A DNA stretch of 6,739 nt from Thermoflexales bacterium. Its GTDB lineage: Bacteria > Chloroflexota > Anaerolineae > Fen-1058. The position numbers were made by a program, and so were the translations under genes. Below the pieces are notes generated by a model. It did not search any database. It saw only the letters and a program-made list of their open reading frames with translations, and was not told the DNA's origin. Below are positions 1 through 5,244 of this stretch, piece by piece; position 1 is the first letter of the stretch, and every line of letters starts with the position of its first letter. The stretch lies in the NCBI GenBank assembly GCA_030834835.1, contig JAUQXD010001205.1, positions 1 through 6,739 on the forward strand. Direction: 5' to 3'.

Positions 1-587
1 ACATACGCCTCATCCAGCACCACCAGCACCGGCAGATTCAACAGGCGGCGCAGATCGTCATCGCCGATGATCGATCCATCGGGATTATTGGGCGAACACA
101 CAAACAGCACCTTGGCGCGCGGCTCGGATTTCACCGTCTGCTCGATCGCGTCGATGTCCAATGAAAAGTCAGCGCGTCGCGGCACAGCCACATACCTGGC
201 CGCATTCACCGCCGACGAAAACGGATACATCCCAAACGACGGCGGGCAATCGATCACGACATCGTCGGGTACGATCACCGCCCGCAAGATCAGATCGATC
301 AACTCGTCCGCGCCCGCGCCTGCCAGCAAGCGCTCGATTGGCAAGCCCGTGAACTTTGCCAACGCCTCACGCAGCGCAGTTGAATCTGGATCAGGGTATA
401 TGTGCAAGAACGGCGCAGTCGCCAGCGCCTCACGCACCACCGGCGACGGGCCATACGGGTTTTCATTCGCGTCGAGTTTGACGATCTGATCGGGCGCACG
501 GCCCAATTTCTGCGACAACACCTCGAACGGTAGAATGGGCGTGTAAGGCTTCATCGCCGCGATGTCAGGCCGAACGAAATTCACCAC
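1..587 (-). CDS. hisC: Histidinol-phosphate aminotransferase domain, partial (C-terminal part of the fused frame)
   Basis: This is the HisC portion of the fused frame. HisC is a PLP-dependent fold-type I aminotransferase that converts imidazole-acetol phosphate plus glutamate to histidinol phosphate plus 2-oxoglutarate. Visible motifs, in order, are FVRPDIAAMKPY at the N-terminus, LDANENPYGPS, an SPNNPDGS variant of the usual NPNNPTG (fused residues 649-656), and DEAY at the window edge, whose Asp contacts the PLP pyridine nitrogen. The Schiff-base lysine and C-terminus lie beyond the window. If HisC is also made separately, possible internal starts are GTG 587, GTG 584 or ATG 554. The N-terminal homology begins before ATG 554, so that start would clip the family's usual N-terminal segment. 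No convincing Shine-Dalgarno sequence precedes any of them, which favours translation as part of the fusion. Confidence 0.88.
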   Translation of the reverse strand, partial: MVNFVRPDIAAMKPYTPILPFEVLSQKLGRAPDQIVKLDANENPYGPSPVVREALATAPFLHIYPDPDSTALREALAKFTGLPIERLLAGAGADELIDLILRAVIVPDDVVIDCPPSFGMYPFSSAVNAARYVAVPRRADFSLDIDAIEQTVKSEPRAKVLFVCSPNNPDGSIIGDDDLRRLLNLPVLVVLDEAY

Positions 588-2039
588 ACCTGTCGTGTCA
601 TTCCGAGGAGCACGTCCTGAGCGGAGCGGAGCGGAGTCGAAGGAGTGCAACGAGGAATCTCCGACCCCGCCAACCACATCGCCCCGCGGGGATTGAGATT
701 CCTCACTGCGTTCGGAATGACGCGTTCTTAGCAACGCCGCCGTCGCATGCCCGTCGAGTTGTTCCGCAAAAGCGATGCGCGCCGCTTGCTCGCTCAAGGT
801 CGCCGACGATTCATCGTCCAACGCAATCAAACTCGTAATCCGTACGAAATCCAGCGAATTCAGCGGCGAAGCAAAGCGCGCCGTGCCACCCGTGGGCATG
901 GTATGGCTCGGCCCGGCGACGTAATCGCCCAGCACTTCAAACGAGCGCTCGCCGATGAACAGGCCGCCGGCATGTGTAATCAGCGCCGCATATTTCGCGG
1001 GATTTTCTACCGCCAAACACATGTGCTCCGGCGCATACTCATCCGCCAGACGCACAGCTTCATCCAGATCGCGCGTGATCACGATGCCGCCCTGCCCCTG
1101 CATCGAAGTCGCAATGATGGATGATCGACTGCGATCTTCCATTTGCCGTGCGACTTCTATCTGCACATTTTCCGCCAACGACTTCGACGGCGTAAACAAA
1201 ATCGCTGATGCTAACACATCGTGCTCAGCTTGCGCAATCAGATCAGCCGCCACCCACGCGGCATCAGCGGAATCATCGGCAATCACCACGGTCTCAGTCG
1301 GACCGGCGAGGCCATCCAAGCCCACTAAGCCAAAGACCTGTTGCTTGGCTAACGTCACGAATAAATTGCCGGGGCCGACGATTTTATCGACCCGCGAGAT
1401 TGACTCCGTGCCATAGGCCAGGGCCGCAATCGCCTGCGCACCGCCCAGCGTGTAGATCGTATCGATGCCGGCAATGTGTGCAGCCGCCAGAATCACATCC
1501 GAGATCGTGCCCGTGCTACGACTCGGCGGCGTCACAACGATAACATCTTGTACGCCCGCCACTTGCGCCGGAATCACCGACATCAACAACGTTGATGGCA
1601 GCGGCGCAGTGCCACCTGGCACATACACGCCCACCCGTGTCAACGGCGTCATCTTTTGCCCAAGCGTGCCGCCCATGTCGCTGGTCGTCCATGACGGCAA
1701 CGGTTGATGTTGATGGAAACGCCGCACGCGATCAGCGGCAAACTTCAATGAATCGATCAACTCACGCGGCAAACGATCAGCCGCGGCGGCCAACTCCACC
1801 CGATCGACCTTCAAGCCTTCGAGGCGCACGCCGTCGATGCGGAAGGTCCACTCGCGCAGGGCTACGTCGCCGCGCGCGCGAACATCGGCCAGAATTTCGG
1901 CCACGGCTTCGGCGGGCGTCACGTCGCGGCCAAAGATGCGACGCAGGCTGGCGCGCAATGATTCAGGCAGCGGCGTTTCGGCCCTGACGCGATTGAGGAT
2001 GGTGGGCAAAGCCTCAGCAACGGTATAGGTTTTCAGCAT
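1..2039 (-). CDS. hisD-hisC: Histidinol dehydrogenase fused in frame to histidinol-phosphate aminotransferase (3' end outside window)
   Basis: A single open frame runs from ATG 2039 to the window edge (679 codons) with no stop. Residues 1 to about 440 are a complete HisD, the NAD-dependent enzyme that oxidises L-histidinol to L-histidine (last two steps). The zinc ligands are visible as Q270 and H273 (AQAEHD), D372 (GDYVAGPSH) and H431 (DGHATAA). The catalytic pair is E338-H339 (APEHM). Their spacing matches E. coli HisD Q259/H262/D360/H419 and E326/H327. HisD normally ends about where residue 440 falls, but here no stop follows. About 42 residues encoded by a palindromic repeat come next, then HisC from about residue 485. 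The start is supported by GGAG seven bases upstream of the ATG. It lies 94 bp downstream of hisG, in the same operon. I read the frame codon by codon from 555 to 782 and checked it at 1200-1244 and 1971-2039. HisD identity is very secure; expression as one polypeptide is inference. Confidence 0.92.
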   Translation of the reverse strand, partial: MLKTYTVAEALPTILNRVRAETPLPESLRASLRRIFGRDVTPAEAVAEILADVRARGDVALREWTFRIDGVRLEGLKVDRVELAAAADRLPRELIDSLKFAADRVRRFHQHQPLPSWTTSDMGGTLGQKMTPLTRVGVYVPGGTAPLPSTLLMSVIPAQVAGVQDVIVVTPPSRSTGTISDVILAAAHIAGIDTIYTLGGAQAIAALAYGTESISRVDKIVGPGNLFVTLAKQQVFGLVGLDGLAGPTETVVIADDSADAAWVAADLIAQAEHDVLASAILFTPSKSLAENVQIEVARQMEDRSRSSIIATSMQGQGGIVITRDLDEAVRLADEYAPEHMCLAVENPAKYAALITHAGGLFIGERSFEVLGDYVAGPSHTMPTGGTARFASPLNSLDFVRITSLIALDDESSATLSEQAARIAFAEQLDGHATAALLRTRHSERSEESQSPRGDVVGGVGDSSLHSFDSAPLRSGRAPRNDTTGVVNFVRPDIAAMKPYTPILPFEVLSQKLGRAPDQIVKLDANENPYGPSPVVREALATAPFLHIYPDPDSTALREALAKFTGLPIERLLAGAGADELIDLILRAVIVPDDVVIDCPPSFGMYPFSSAVNAARYVAVPRRADFSLDIDAIEQTVKSEPRAKVLFVCSPNNPDGSIIGDDDLRRLLNLPVLVVLDEAY
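597..721. repeat. 125-bp inverted-repeat element embedded in the hisD-hisC frame
   Basis: The ends are perfect 10-bp inverted repeats: GTCATTCCGA at 597-606 and TCGGAATGAC at 712-721 (12 of 13 when extended outward to 594 and 724). A second perfect inner pair is GAGGAATCTC at 652-661 with GAGATTCCTC at 695-704. The element is therefore two head-to-head copies of one module, with 45 and 7 bases between the two boxes. A CCCCGCGGGG palindrome (682-691) lies in the loop, and three GCGGA units lie at 621-635. The minus-strand translation stays open and gives a charged, Ser/Arg-rich stretch (starting RHSERSEESQS, ending SGRAPRNDT). Similar small palindromic units are scattered through many bacterial genomes. 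No transposase is encoded, so it resembles a non-autonomous or REP-like element. Confidence 0.8.
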
Positions 2040-2046
2040 GATGACA

Positions 2047-2050
2047 CTCC
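2047..2050 (-). promoter_or_regulatory. Ribosome binding site of hisD-hisC
   Basis: On the minus strand GGAG lies seven bases before ATG 2039, at good Shine-Dalgarno spacing. It fixes the HisD start just downstream of the intergenic repeat. Confidence 0.6.
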
Positions 2051-2131
2051 GTGGTGCGTAGTGCGTGGCGGGAGCACTGCACCGCATGTGTGCGTGACTT
2101 CAACACGAAACACGCATCACGCAACACGCGC
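2051..2131. repeat. 7-bp periodic inverted repeat filling the hisG-hisD gap
   Basis: Four tandem degenerate heptads occupy 2104-2131 (CACGAAA, CACGCAT, CACGCAA, CACGCGC). An opposing pair of TGCGTAG/TGCGTGG units lies at 2055-2068, so the two sides form an imperfect inverted repeat (11 of 13 over the best stretch) around a 35-base centre. Apart from the hisD ribosome binding site, this element makes up almost the whole gap between hisG and hisD. It could fold into an RNA hairpin in the transcript. No T-run follows, so it does not look like an intrinsic terminator. Confidence 0.6.
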
Positions 2132-2133
2132 AA

Positions 2134-3132
2134 TCAAGATTCCAAAGTTCGCAACAATTGTGTGTATCTCGGCGGCTCTTCTTCAAAGATGTACGTCACC
2201 GGCGTGACGACGACGCCGCTGCCGCCGATGGCGCGTAGTTCGGTGATTGTCGGCATGAGACGGTCTTTGCGCACGACGATGTTCACGTCGAACCACGAGC
2301 GATCATCGCGTGTAACGACGGGCGAGATGGTGGGGCCTTGCAGACCGCTCAGGTGCGGCTGGGCCAGCATCGCCTGCGCGATGGCTTCCGGCGATTCGCC
2401 GCGCATGTTGGCAAAGACCAGATAACTGCCCTGCGCGCGCAAATGCGCCTCGATGAATTCCAGTAATTGACGCGCCACGGCCAGCACTTCGGGGCGCTGT
2501 TGCAAGGCCGATCGATTGGCGATGAGGACGGCCTGCGATTTCAAGATCACGCCATCGGGCAGCGGGCGCAGTCGATTGTCGCGTAACGTCGTGCCCGTCG
2601 AGACGAGATCGGCGATCAGGTCGGCGTAACCGATCGTGGGCGCGACTTCGAGCGTGCCTTCGGAATCGATCAGTTTCACATCCGATAGGCCGTGCTGCGC
2701 GAGATAAGTGCGGGTGAGGTTGGGGTATTTGGTCGCCACGCGGAGCCGATCGGGTTGTTGAGATTGCCGCGTGACAAGGTCGCTTACGGTGAGGACATCG
2801 TCCCACATTTCAGGCACGGCCAAAGCCAACGAGCATGATCCAAAGCCCAGCGCTTCATGCAGGATGATGATGTCGTCGCCATCGCCGCGCTTTTCTTCGA
2901 CGGCATCGAGTCCGGCAATGCCAAAATCGAGGCTGCCCTGCCGCACACCCACGACGATGTCGCCGGGCCGTTGAAACAGCACGGATAGATCGGGCACGGC
3001 GGGCACGGTGGCCTGATATTGACGCGGATTGGGCTTGTAGATGCTCAGGCCGCAGGCATCGAGAAATGCTAATGATTCAGGCTCCAAACGACCCTTGGAC
3101 GGCAAGGCAAAGCGAATGTCGGTGCGAGGCAT
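2134..3132 (-). CDS. hisG: ATP phosphoribosyltransferase, long form
   Basis: HisG catalyses the first committed step of histidine synthesis, joining ATP and PRPP into N1-(5-phosphoribosyl)-ATP in the cytoplasm. The 332-residue protein opens with RFALPSKGRL, typical of the family. It carries the PRPP-binding loop in ADLVSTGTTLRDN (about residues 174-186) and the conserved VATKYPNLT (132-140). Residues from about 265 to 325 (GPTISPV, then IGGSGVVVTPVTYIF) match the C-terminal ACT-like domain of long-form HisG. That domain gives allosteric inhibition by histidine and means HisZ is not required. The start at 3132 is supported by AAAGGA eight bases upstream. It is the first structural gene after the his attenuator and is followed after 94 bp by hisD-hisC, so it is probably cotranscribed with it. 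Confidence 0.96.
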   Translation of the reverse strand: MPRTDIRFALPSKGRLEPESLAFLDACGLSIYKPNPRQYQATVPAVPDLSVLFQRPGDIVVGVRQGSLDFGIAGLDAVEEKRGDGDDIIILHEALGFGSCSLALAVPEMWDDVLTVSDLVTRQSQQPDRLRVATKYPNLTRTYLAQHGLSDVKLIDSEGTLEVAPTIGYADLIADLVSTGTTLRDNRLRPLPDGVILKSQAVLIANRSALQQRPEVLAVARQLLEFIEAHLRAQGSYLVFANMRGESPEAIAQAMLAQPHLSGLQGPTISPVVTRDDRSWFDVNIVVRKDRLMPTITELRAIGGSGVVVTPVTYIFEEEPPRYTQLLRTLES

Positions 3133-3140
3133 GAAGATTT

Positions 3141-3146
3141 TCCTTT
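3141..3146 (-). promoter_or_regulatory. Ribosome binding site of hisG
   Basis: AAAGGA on the minus strand lies eight bases before the hisG ATG. It begins only five bases after the end of the perfect palindrome at 3152-3170, so that hairpin could affect ribosome access. Confidence 0.65.
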
Positions 3147-3151
3147 AGTCG

Positions 3152-3170
3152 GGCAAGTTGGCAACTTGCC
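3152..3170. repeat. Perfect 19-bp palindrome between attenuator and hisG
   Basis: GGCAAGTTG and CAACTTGCC flank a single central base; as RNA it would form an 8-bp stem with a 3-base loop. On the minus strand it is followed by the hisG ribosome binding site rather than a T-run, so it is not a terminator. It may be a short dispersed palindromic repeat, a translation-modulating hairpin or an operator; the sequence alone does not decide. Confidence 0.6.
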
Positions 3171-3174
3171 TTAC

Positions 3175-3207
3175 AAATAAAAAGCCCCTCGAATCATCGA
3201 AGGGCTT
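3175..3207 (-). terminator. Intrinsic terminator of the his attenuator
   Basis: On the minus strand an 11-bp stem (AAGCCCTTCGA at 3207-3197 with TCGAGGGGCTT at 3192-3182, all Watson-Crick except one G-U) encloses a TGAT tetraloop. It is followed at once by a T-rich tract (TTTATTT, 3181-3175). It lies between the leader peptide stop and hisG, where it would stop transcription before the first structural gene. Its 5' arm is also the partner of the antiterminator segment at 3239-3248. Confidence 0.88.
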
Positions 3208-3248
3208 GTGACTGGAACGGCATCAGGCGCGATCAGGCAGACCTTCGA
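3197..3248 (-). promoter_or_regulatory. Alternative antiterminator pairing of the his leader RNA
   Basis: TCGAAGG at 3248-3242, inside the last codons of the leader peptide, is perfectly complementary to CCTTCGA at 3203-3197, the 5' arm of the terminator. Two more pairs form beyond a single mismatch (3240 and 3239 with 3205 and 3206). A small competing hairpin, CCTT (3254-3251) with AAGG (3245-3242), could hide the antiterminator segment. A ribosome stalled at the His codons would leave 3248-3239 free to pair and allow read-through. A ribosome ending at the stop codon would cover it and let the terminator form. The pairings are visible in the sequence; the switching is inference from classical attenuation. 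Confidence 0.72.
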
Positions 3249-3301
3249 GCAAGGGTATAGGTTGCATGATGGTGATGCGCCACAACGGTAATGATGTTCA
3301 T
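3233..3301 (-). CDS. hisL: His operon leader peptide with four consecutive histidine codons
   Basis: A 22-codon frame, ATG 3301 to TGA 3233-3235, encodes MNIITVVAHHHHATYTLARR followed by SA. Codons 9-12 (3277-3266) are CAT CAC CAT CAT, the regulatory His run. Such peptides have no enzymatic role: translation senses the supply of charged tRNA-His and sets the structure of the RNA downstream. The frame stops 26 bases before the terminator stem and about 100 bases before hisG, and its tail contains the antiterminator strand. No Shine-Dalgarno sequence precedes the ATG; with the promoter proposed at 3314-3340 the message would begin only a few bases upstream, close to leaderless. In-frame GTG at 3283-3281 is a less likely alternative start. 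The His run, terminator and alternative pairing together make chance unlikely. The name hisL is given by analogy with the enterobacterial leader. Confidence 0.82.
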   Translation of the reverse strand: MNIITVVAHHHHATYTLARRSA

Positions 3302-3313
3302 CGTGGGTCGAAC

Positions 3314-3340
3314 TTTATCATACGGGTTTCAATCCGTCAA
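3314..3340 (-). promoter_or_regulatory. Candidate sigma-70-type promoter of the his operon
   Basis: On the minus strand TTGACG (3340-3335) is five of six to the -35 consensus. GATAAA (3319-3314) follows after 15 bases as a -10 matching four of six; reading the -10 one base on, as ATAAAG, gives 16 bases. Transcription would start near 3307, a few bases before the leader ATG. The location is right, just upstream of the leader and downstream of the cytochrome terminator, but the -10 is imperfect and the spacer is short. Confidence 0.4.
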
Positions 3341-3397
3341 TCGGCAATGTGCACAACCTCAGTCCCCAATCAGCAAGGCAATCCTGCTCAATTATGA

Positions 3398-3434
3398 ACA
3401 GCGGCGGCTCAGATTGAAGCCGGGCCGCCGCTGT
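3398..3434 (-). terminator. Probable terminator of the cytochrome unit
   Basis: Perfect 11-bp inverted repeats (ACAGCGGCGGC at 3398-3408 and GCCGCCGCTGT at 3424-3434) enclose 15 bases. On the minus strand the hairpin starts 24 bases after the TAA of the multiheme cytochrome gene and is followed by TTCATAATT, a weak T-rich tail. It separates the cytochrome unit from the his control region. Stem strength and position favour a terminator; the poor T-run lowers confidence. Confidence 0.55.
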
Positions 3435-3458
3435 GGAAAGCAGAATCGCCCGGTCGGT

Positions 3459-5186
3459 TTATTGTTCTGGCGCGCCCGCCGTGATCCAGTCGCTGACCTG
3501 TTGAAGCTCGGTCAAGTTGAGTTGGCCGAAGTGCCCGGCGCTTTGTTTCTTAATCAGCAGGCTGGCCGCCGGATCGCCCGCGACAATAATCGCGCCGGTG
3601 CTGCCGCCTTTCATGGCTGAAGCATAGGTGAGCAGGTTCAGGCCGCCCATCGCCGTGTCATTGTGGCACGCGCTGCACTTCGCCTGGAAGAGCGGGCGGA
3701 CGGTAGCGTTGTAAGTCAACGGGCCAGCGACGGCAGGCGCACCAACTGCGGTCGGCTCAACAACGGGTGTTGGCGCAGGTGTCGGCATGGGCGGTAGTTG
3801 CTGCTGAACGATCGGCTTGAGGGCCGGAGCATCCAGGCCGGCGTACGGCCAGGTGTTGCCGTGGCAGCCGCTATTGGAACAGAATGAACTGTTGTCGGTG
3901 CCGCCGGCATTTTGAGTCGTGTGACAGGAGGCGCAGGTCGGATTGAAGGCCTGATAGTGCATGGCGATCCAGTTGGGGCTGAGGTGCGTCTCCGGTTCCG
4001 GTCCGCGGCTGATCTCGATGTTGGCGGTGAATTTATCGGGGCCGGCGACCACCGGGATGGAGTGGCACAGGTTGCATTCCAGCCGGATCGATTCTTGCTT
4101 ATCGTTCAAGTGTTTGCCATCGTGACAGCGGAAGCAGCCCGGCGAGAAGCGGTGACCGACATTGTTGAAGTGTGAGTCCCAGTTGGCTTTTTGCTCCGGG
4201 AAGGAACTTTGTCGGTAAGTATCCTGCAAAGTCGTAACCACGGCATCCAGCTGGAGCGAATTAGCGGCGTAGTATTCGGGATAGGTCGCGCGATAGTAAT
4301 CTTTCAACGTGGCGATGTTCGCCAGCGCCTGATCGGTGGTGGCGTACGTCTGGCTCAACACCTCGGCCGCCTTCAACCGAATCTCCGGGATCCGGGGCGA
4401 GATGACGTTGTTCGCCAGAAGCTGATCGACAGCGTCCGTGGGTGGCAGGATCAGGTGCGTGATCCGATTGTGACATGTGATGCAGTCCATCTTCTTGAGT
4501 TTCGAGGTATCGACCTTAGTCACATCAAAATCGGTGGTGAGGTCATAGTAGTCGGTATTTTTGCCGTTAGCGTCGATGACGCGCACAAAGGGGATGTCCT
4601 GCTCGCCTTCGCCTTCGGCCAGGTAGTAAACATCGCTTTGAATGTGCCAGTGAATGCCTTTGCCCAGTCCCTGGCGCGTGTTGCCGCCGCCCGTCTTGAG
4701 CGTGAGGTAGATGCTGGTCGGCGTGTTGTTCACATCGGTGCCGAAGCGCTTGATTTCAAGCAGTTTGTCTGCTGAGAATTTCTCTGGCGAGTGACACCGC
4801 TCACACGTTTCGCGGGCGGGACGCATGTCGTCGGCGCGGATGGGGAATTCATACGTGGTGAAGATCGTGGCGAAGACGTGCTTCAGGTCGCCGGCCTTGC
4901 GCAGAATGAAGCCGCCGCTCCCCATGAAATCTCGCCCGATATGGCACTCAACACACAGAATCCGCGCATGAGGCGAAACTTGATAAGCCGTGTATTCAGG
5001 CGGCATGGTGTGACAGGTGGTGCCACAGAACTGCGGGGAATTGGTGTATTCCCACGCCGCCGTTCCGCCGGAAAACACGACGATGACAACCGCGGTCAAC
5101 GTGGCCCATGGCAACAGGCGACGCCATAAACGCGCGCCACTCGGCGGGACAAAGAACGATCGCAATGCCTGCTTGATCCGTTTCAT
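3459..5186 (-). CDS. Membrane-anchored NapC/NirT-type multiheme cytochrome c, nine heme motifs, C-terminal repeat-type cytochrome c domain
   Basis: The protein has 575 residues. A cytoplasmic basic N-terminus precedes one membrane anchor (about 24-46). A NapC/NirT-like module follows, with a CX3CH motif (C54-H59, then Thr-Met) and CVECH (78-82). Further motifs are CERCH (128), CITCH (235), CFRCH (351), CNLCH (371), CASCH (418), CX4CH (436-442) and CSACH (504). The family takes electrons from membrane quinol and passes them to periplasmic or extracytoplasmic acceptors. After a Pro-rich linker (465-475) the final domain (about 490-575) ends ITAGAPEQ and matches the domain repeated three times in the gene upstream. 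ATG 5186 is preceded by AGGAGGAG at ideal spacing. It lies 58 bp downstream of that gene, so the two are probably cotranscribed. The middle region (about 140-350) shows no motif I recognise beyond CITCH, and the terminal electron acceptor is unknown. Confidence 0.88.
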   Translation of the reverse strand: MKRIKQALRSFFVPPSGARLWRRLLPWATLTAVVIVVFSGGTAAWEYTNSPQFCGTTCHTMPPEYTAYQVSPHARILCVECHIGRDFMGSGGFILRKAGDLKHVFATIFTTYEFPIRADDMRPARETCERCHSPEKFSADKLLEIKRFGTDVNNTPTSIYLTLKTGGGNTRQGLGKGIHWHIQSDVYYLAEGEGEQDIPFVRVIDANGKNTDYYDLTTDFDVTKVDTSKLKKMDCITCHNRITHLILPPTDAVDQLLANNVISPRIPEIRLKAAEVLSQTYATTDQALANIATLKDYYRATYPEYYAANSLQLDAVVTTLQDTYRQSSFPEQKANWDSHFNNVGHRFSPGCFRCHDGKHLNDKQESIRLECNLCHSIPVVAGPDKFTANIEISRGPEPETHLSPNWIAMHYQAFNPTCASCHTTQNAGGTDNSSFCSNSGCHGNTWPYAGLDAPALKPIVQQQLPPMPTPAPTPVVEPTAVGAPAVAGPLTYNATVRPLFQAKCSACHNDTAMGGLNLLTYASAMKGGSTGAIIVAGDPAASLLIKKQSAGHFGQLNLTELQQVSDWITAGAPEQ

Positions 5187-5188
5187 CG

Positions 5189-5196
5189 TCTCCTCC
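5189..5196 (-). promoter_or_regulatory. Strong ribosome binding site of the multiheme cytochrome gene
   Basis: AGGAGGAG on the minus strand, two bases off the start codon at its near edge, is a near-perfect anti-16S match. It fixes the start of the multiheme cytochrome. Confidence 0.7.
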
Positions 5197-5244
5197 TAAA
5201 GGTGAATCAGTCCGATCAGTTCTTGAGATTGCCAACCCGCCAGA

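Noticed and set aside
552..554. ATG as the true start of an independent HisC
   Set aside because: HisC-like sequence (FVRPDIAA) continues upstream of it in frame with HisD, and there is no stop between the two domains.
67..2425. Several plus-strand open frames of 60-150 codons across the his genes
   Set aside because: They are antisense to hisC, hisD and hisG, whose motifs are unambiguous; GC-rich codon bias on the other strand explains them.
3220..3278. Pairing of GCATCA in the His-codon run (3278-3273) with TGATGC (3225-3220) as an additional attenuator stem
   Set aside because: Only six pairs, far apart and with no extension; not strong enough to list as a feature.
3298..3321. An eight-codon frame (MIKFDPR plus stop) whose TGA overlaps the ATG of the his leader peptide, suggesting translational coupling
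   Set aside because: It lies in the proposed -10 region, has no ribosome binding site and is short enough to occur by chance.
3291..3620. A plus-strand frame of 109 codons starting in the his control region
   Set aside because: It runs antisense through the promoter, the GC hairpin and the end of the multiheme cytochrome gene, with no ribosome binding site or recognisable domain.
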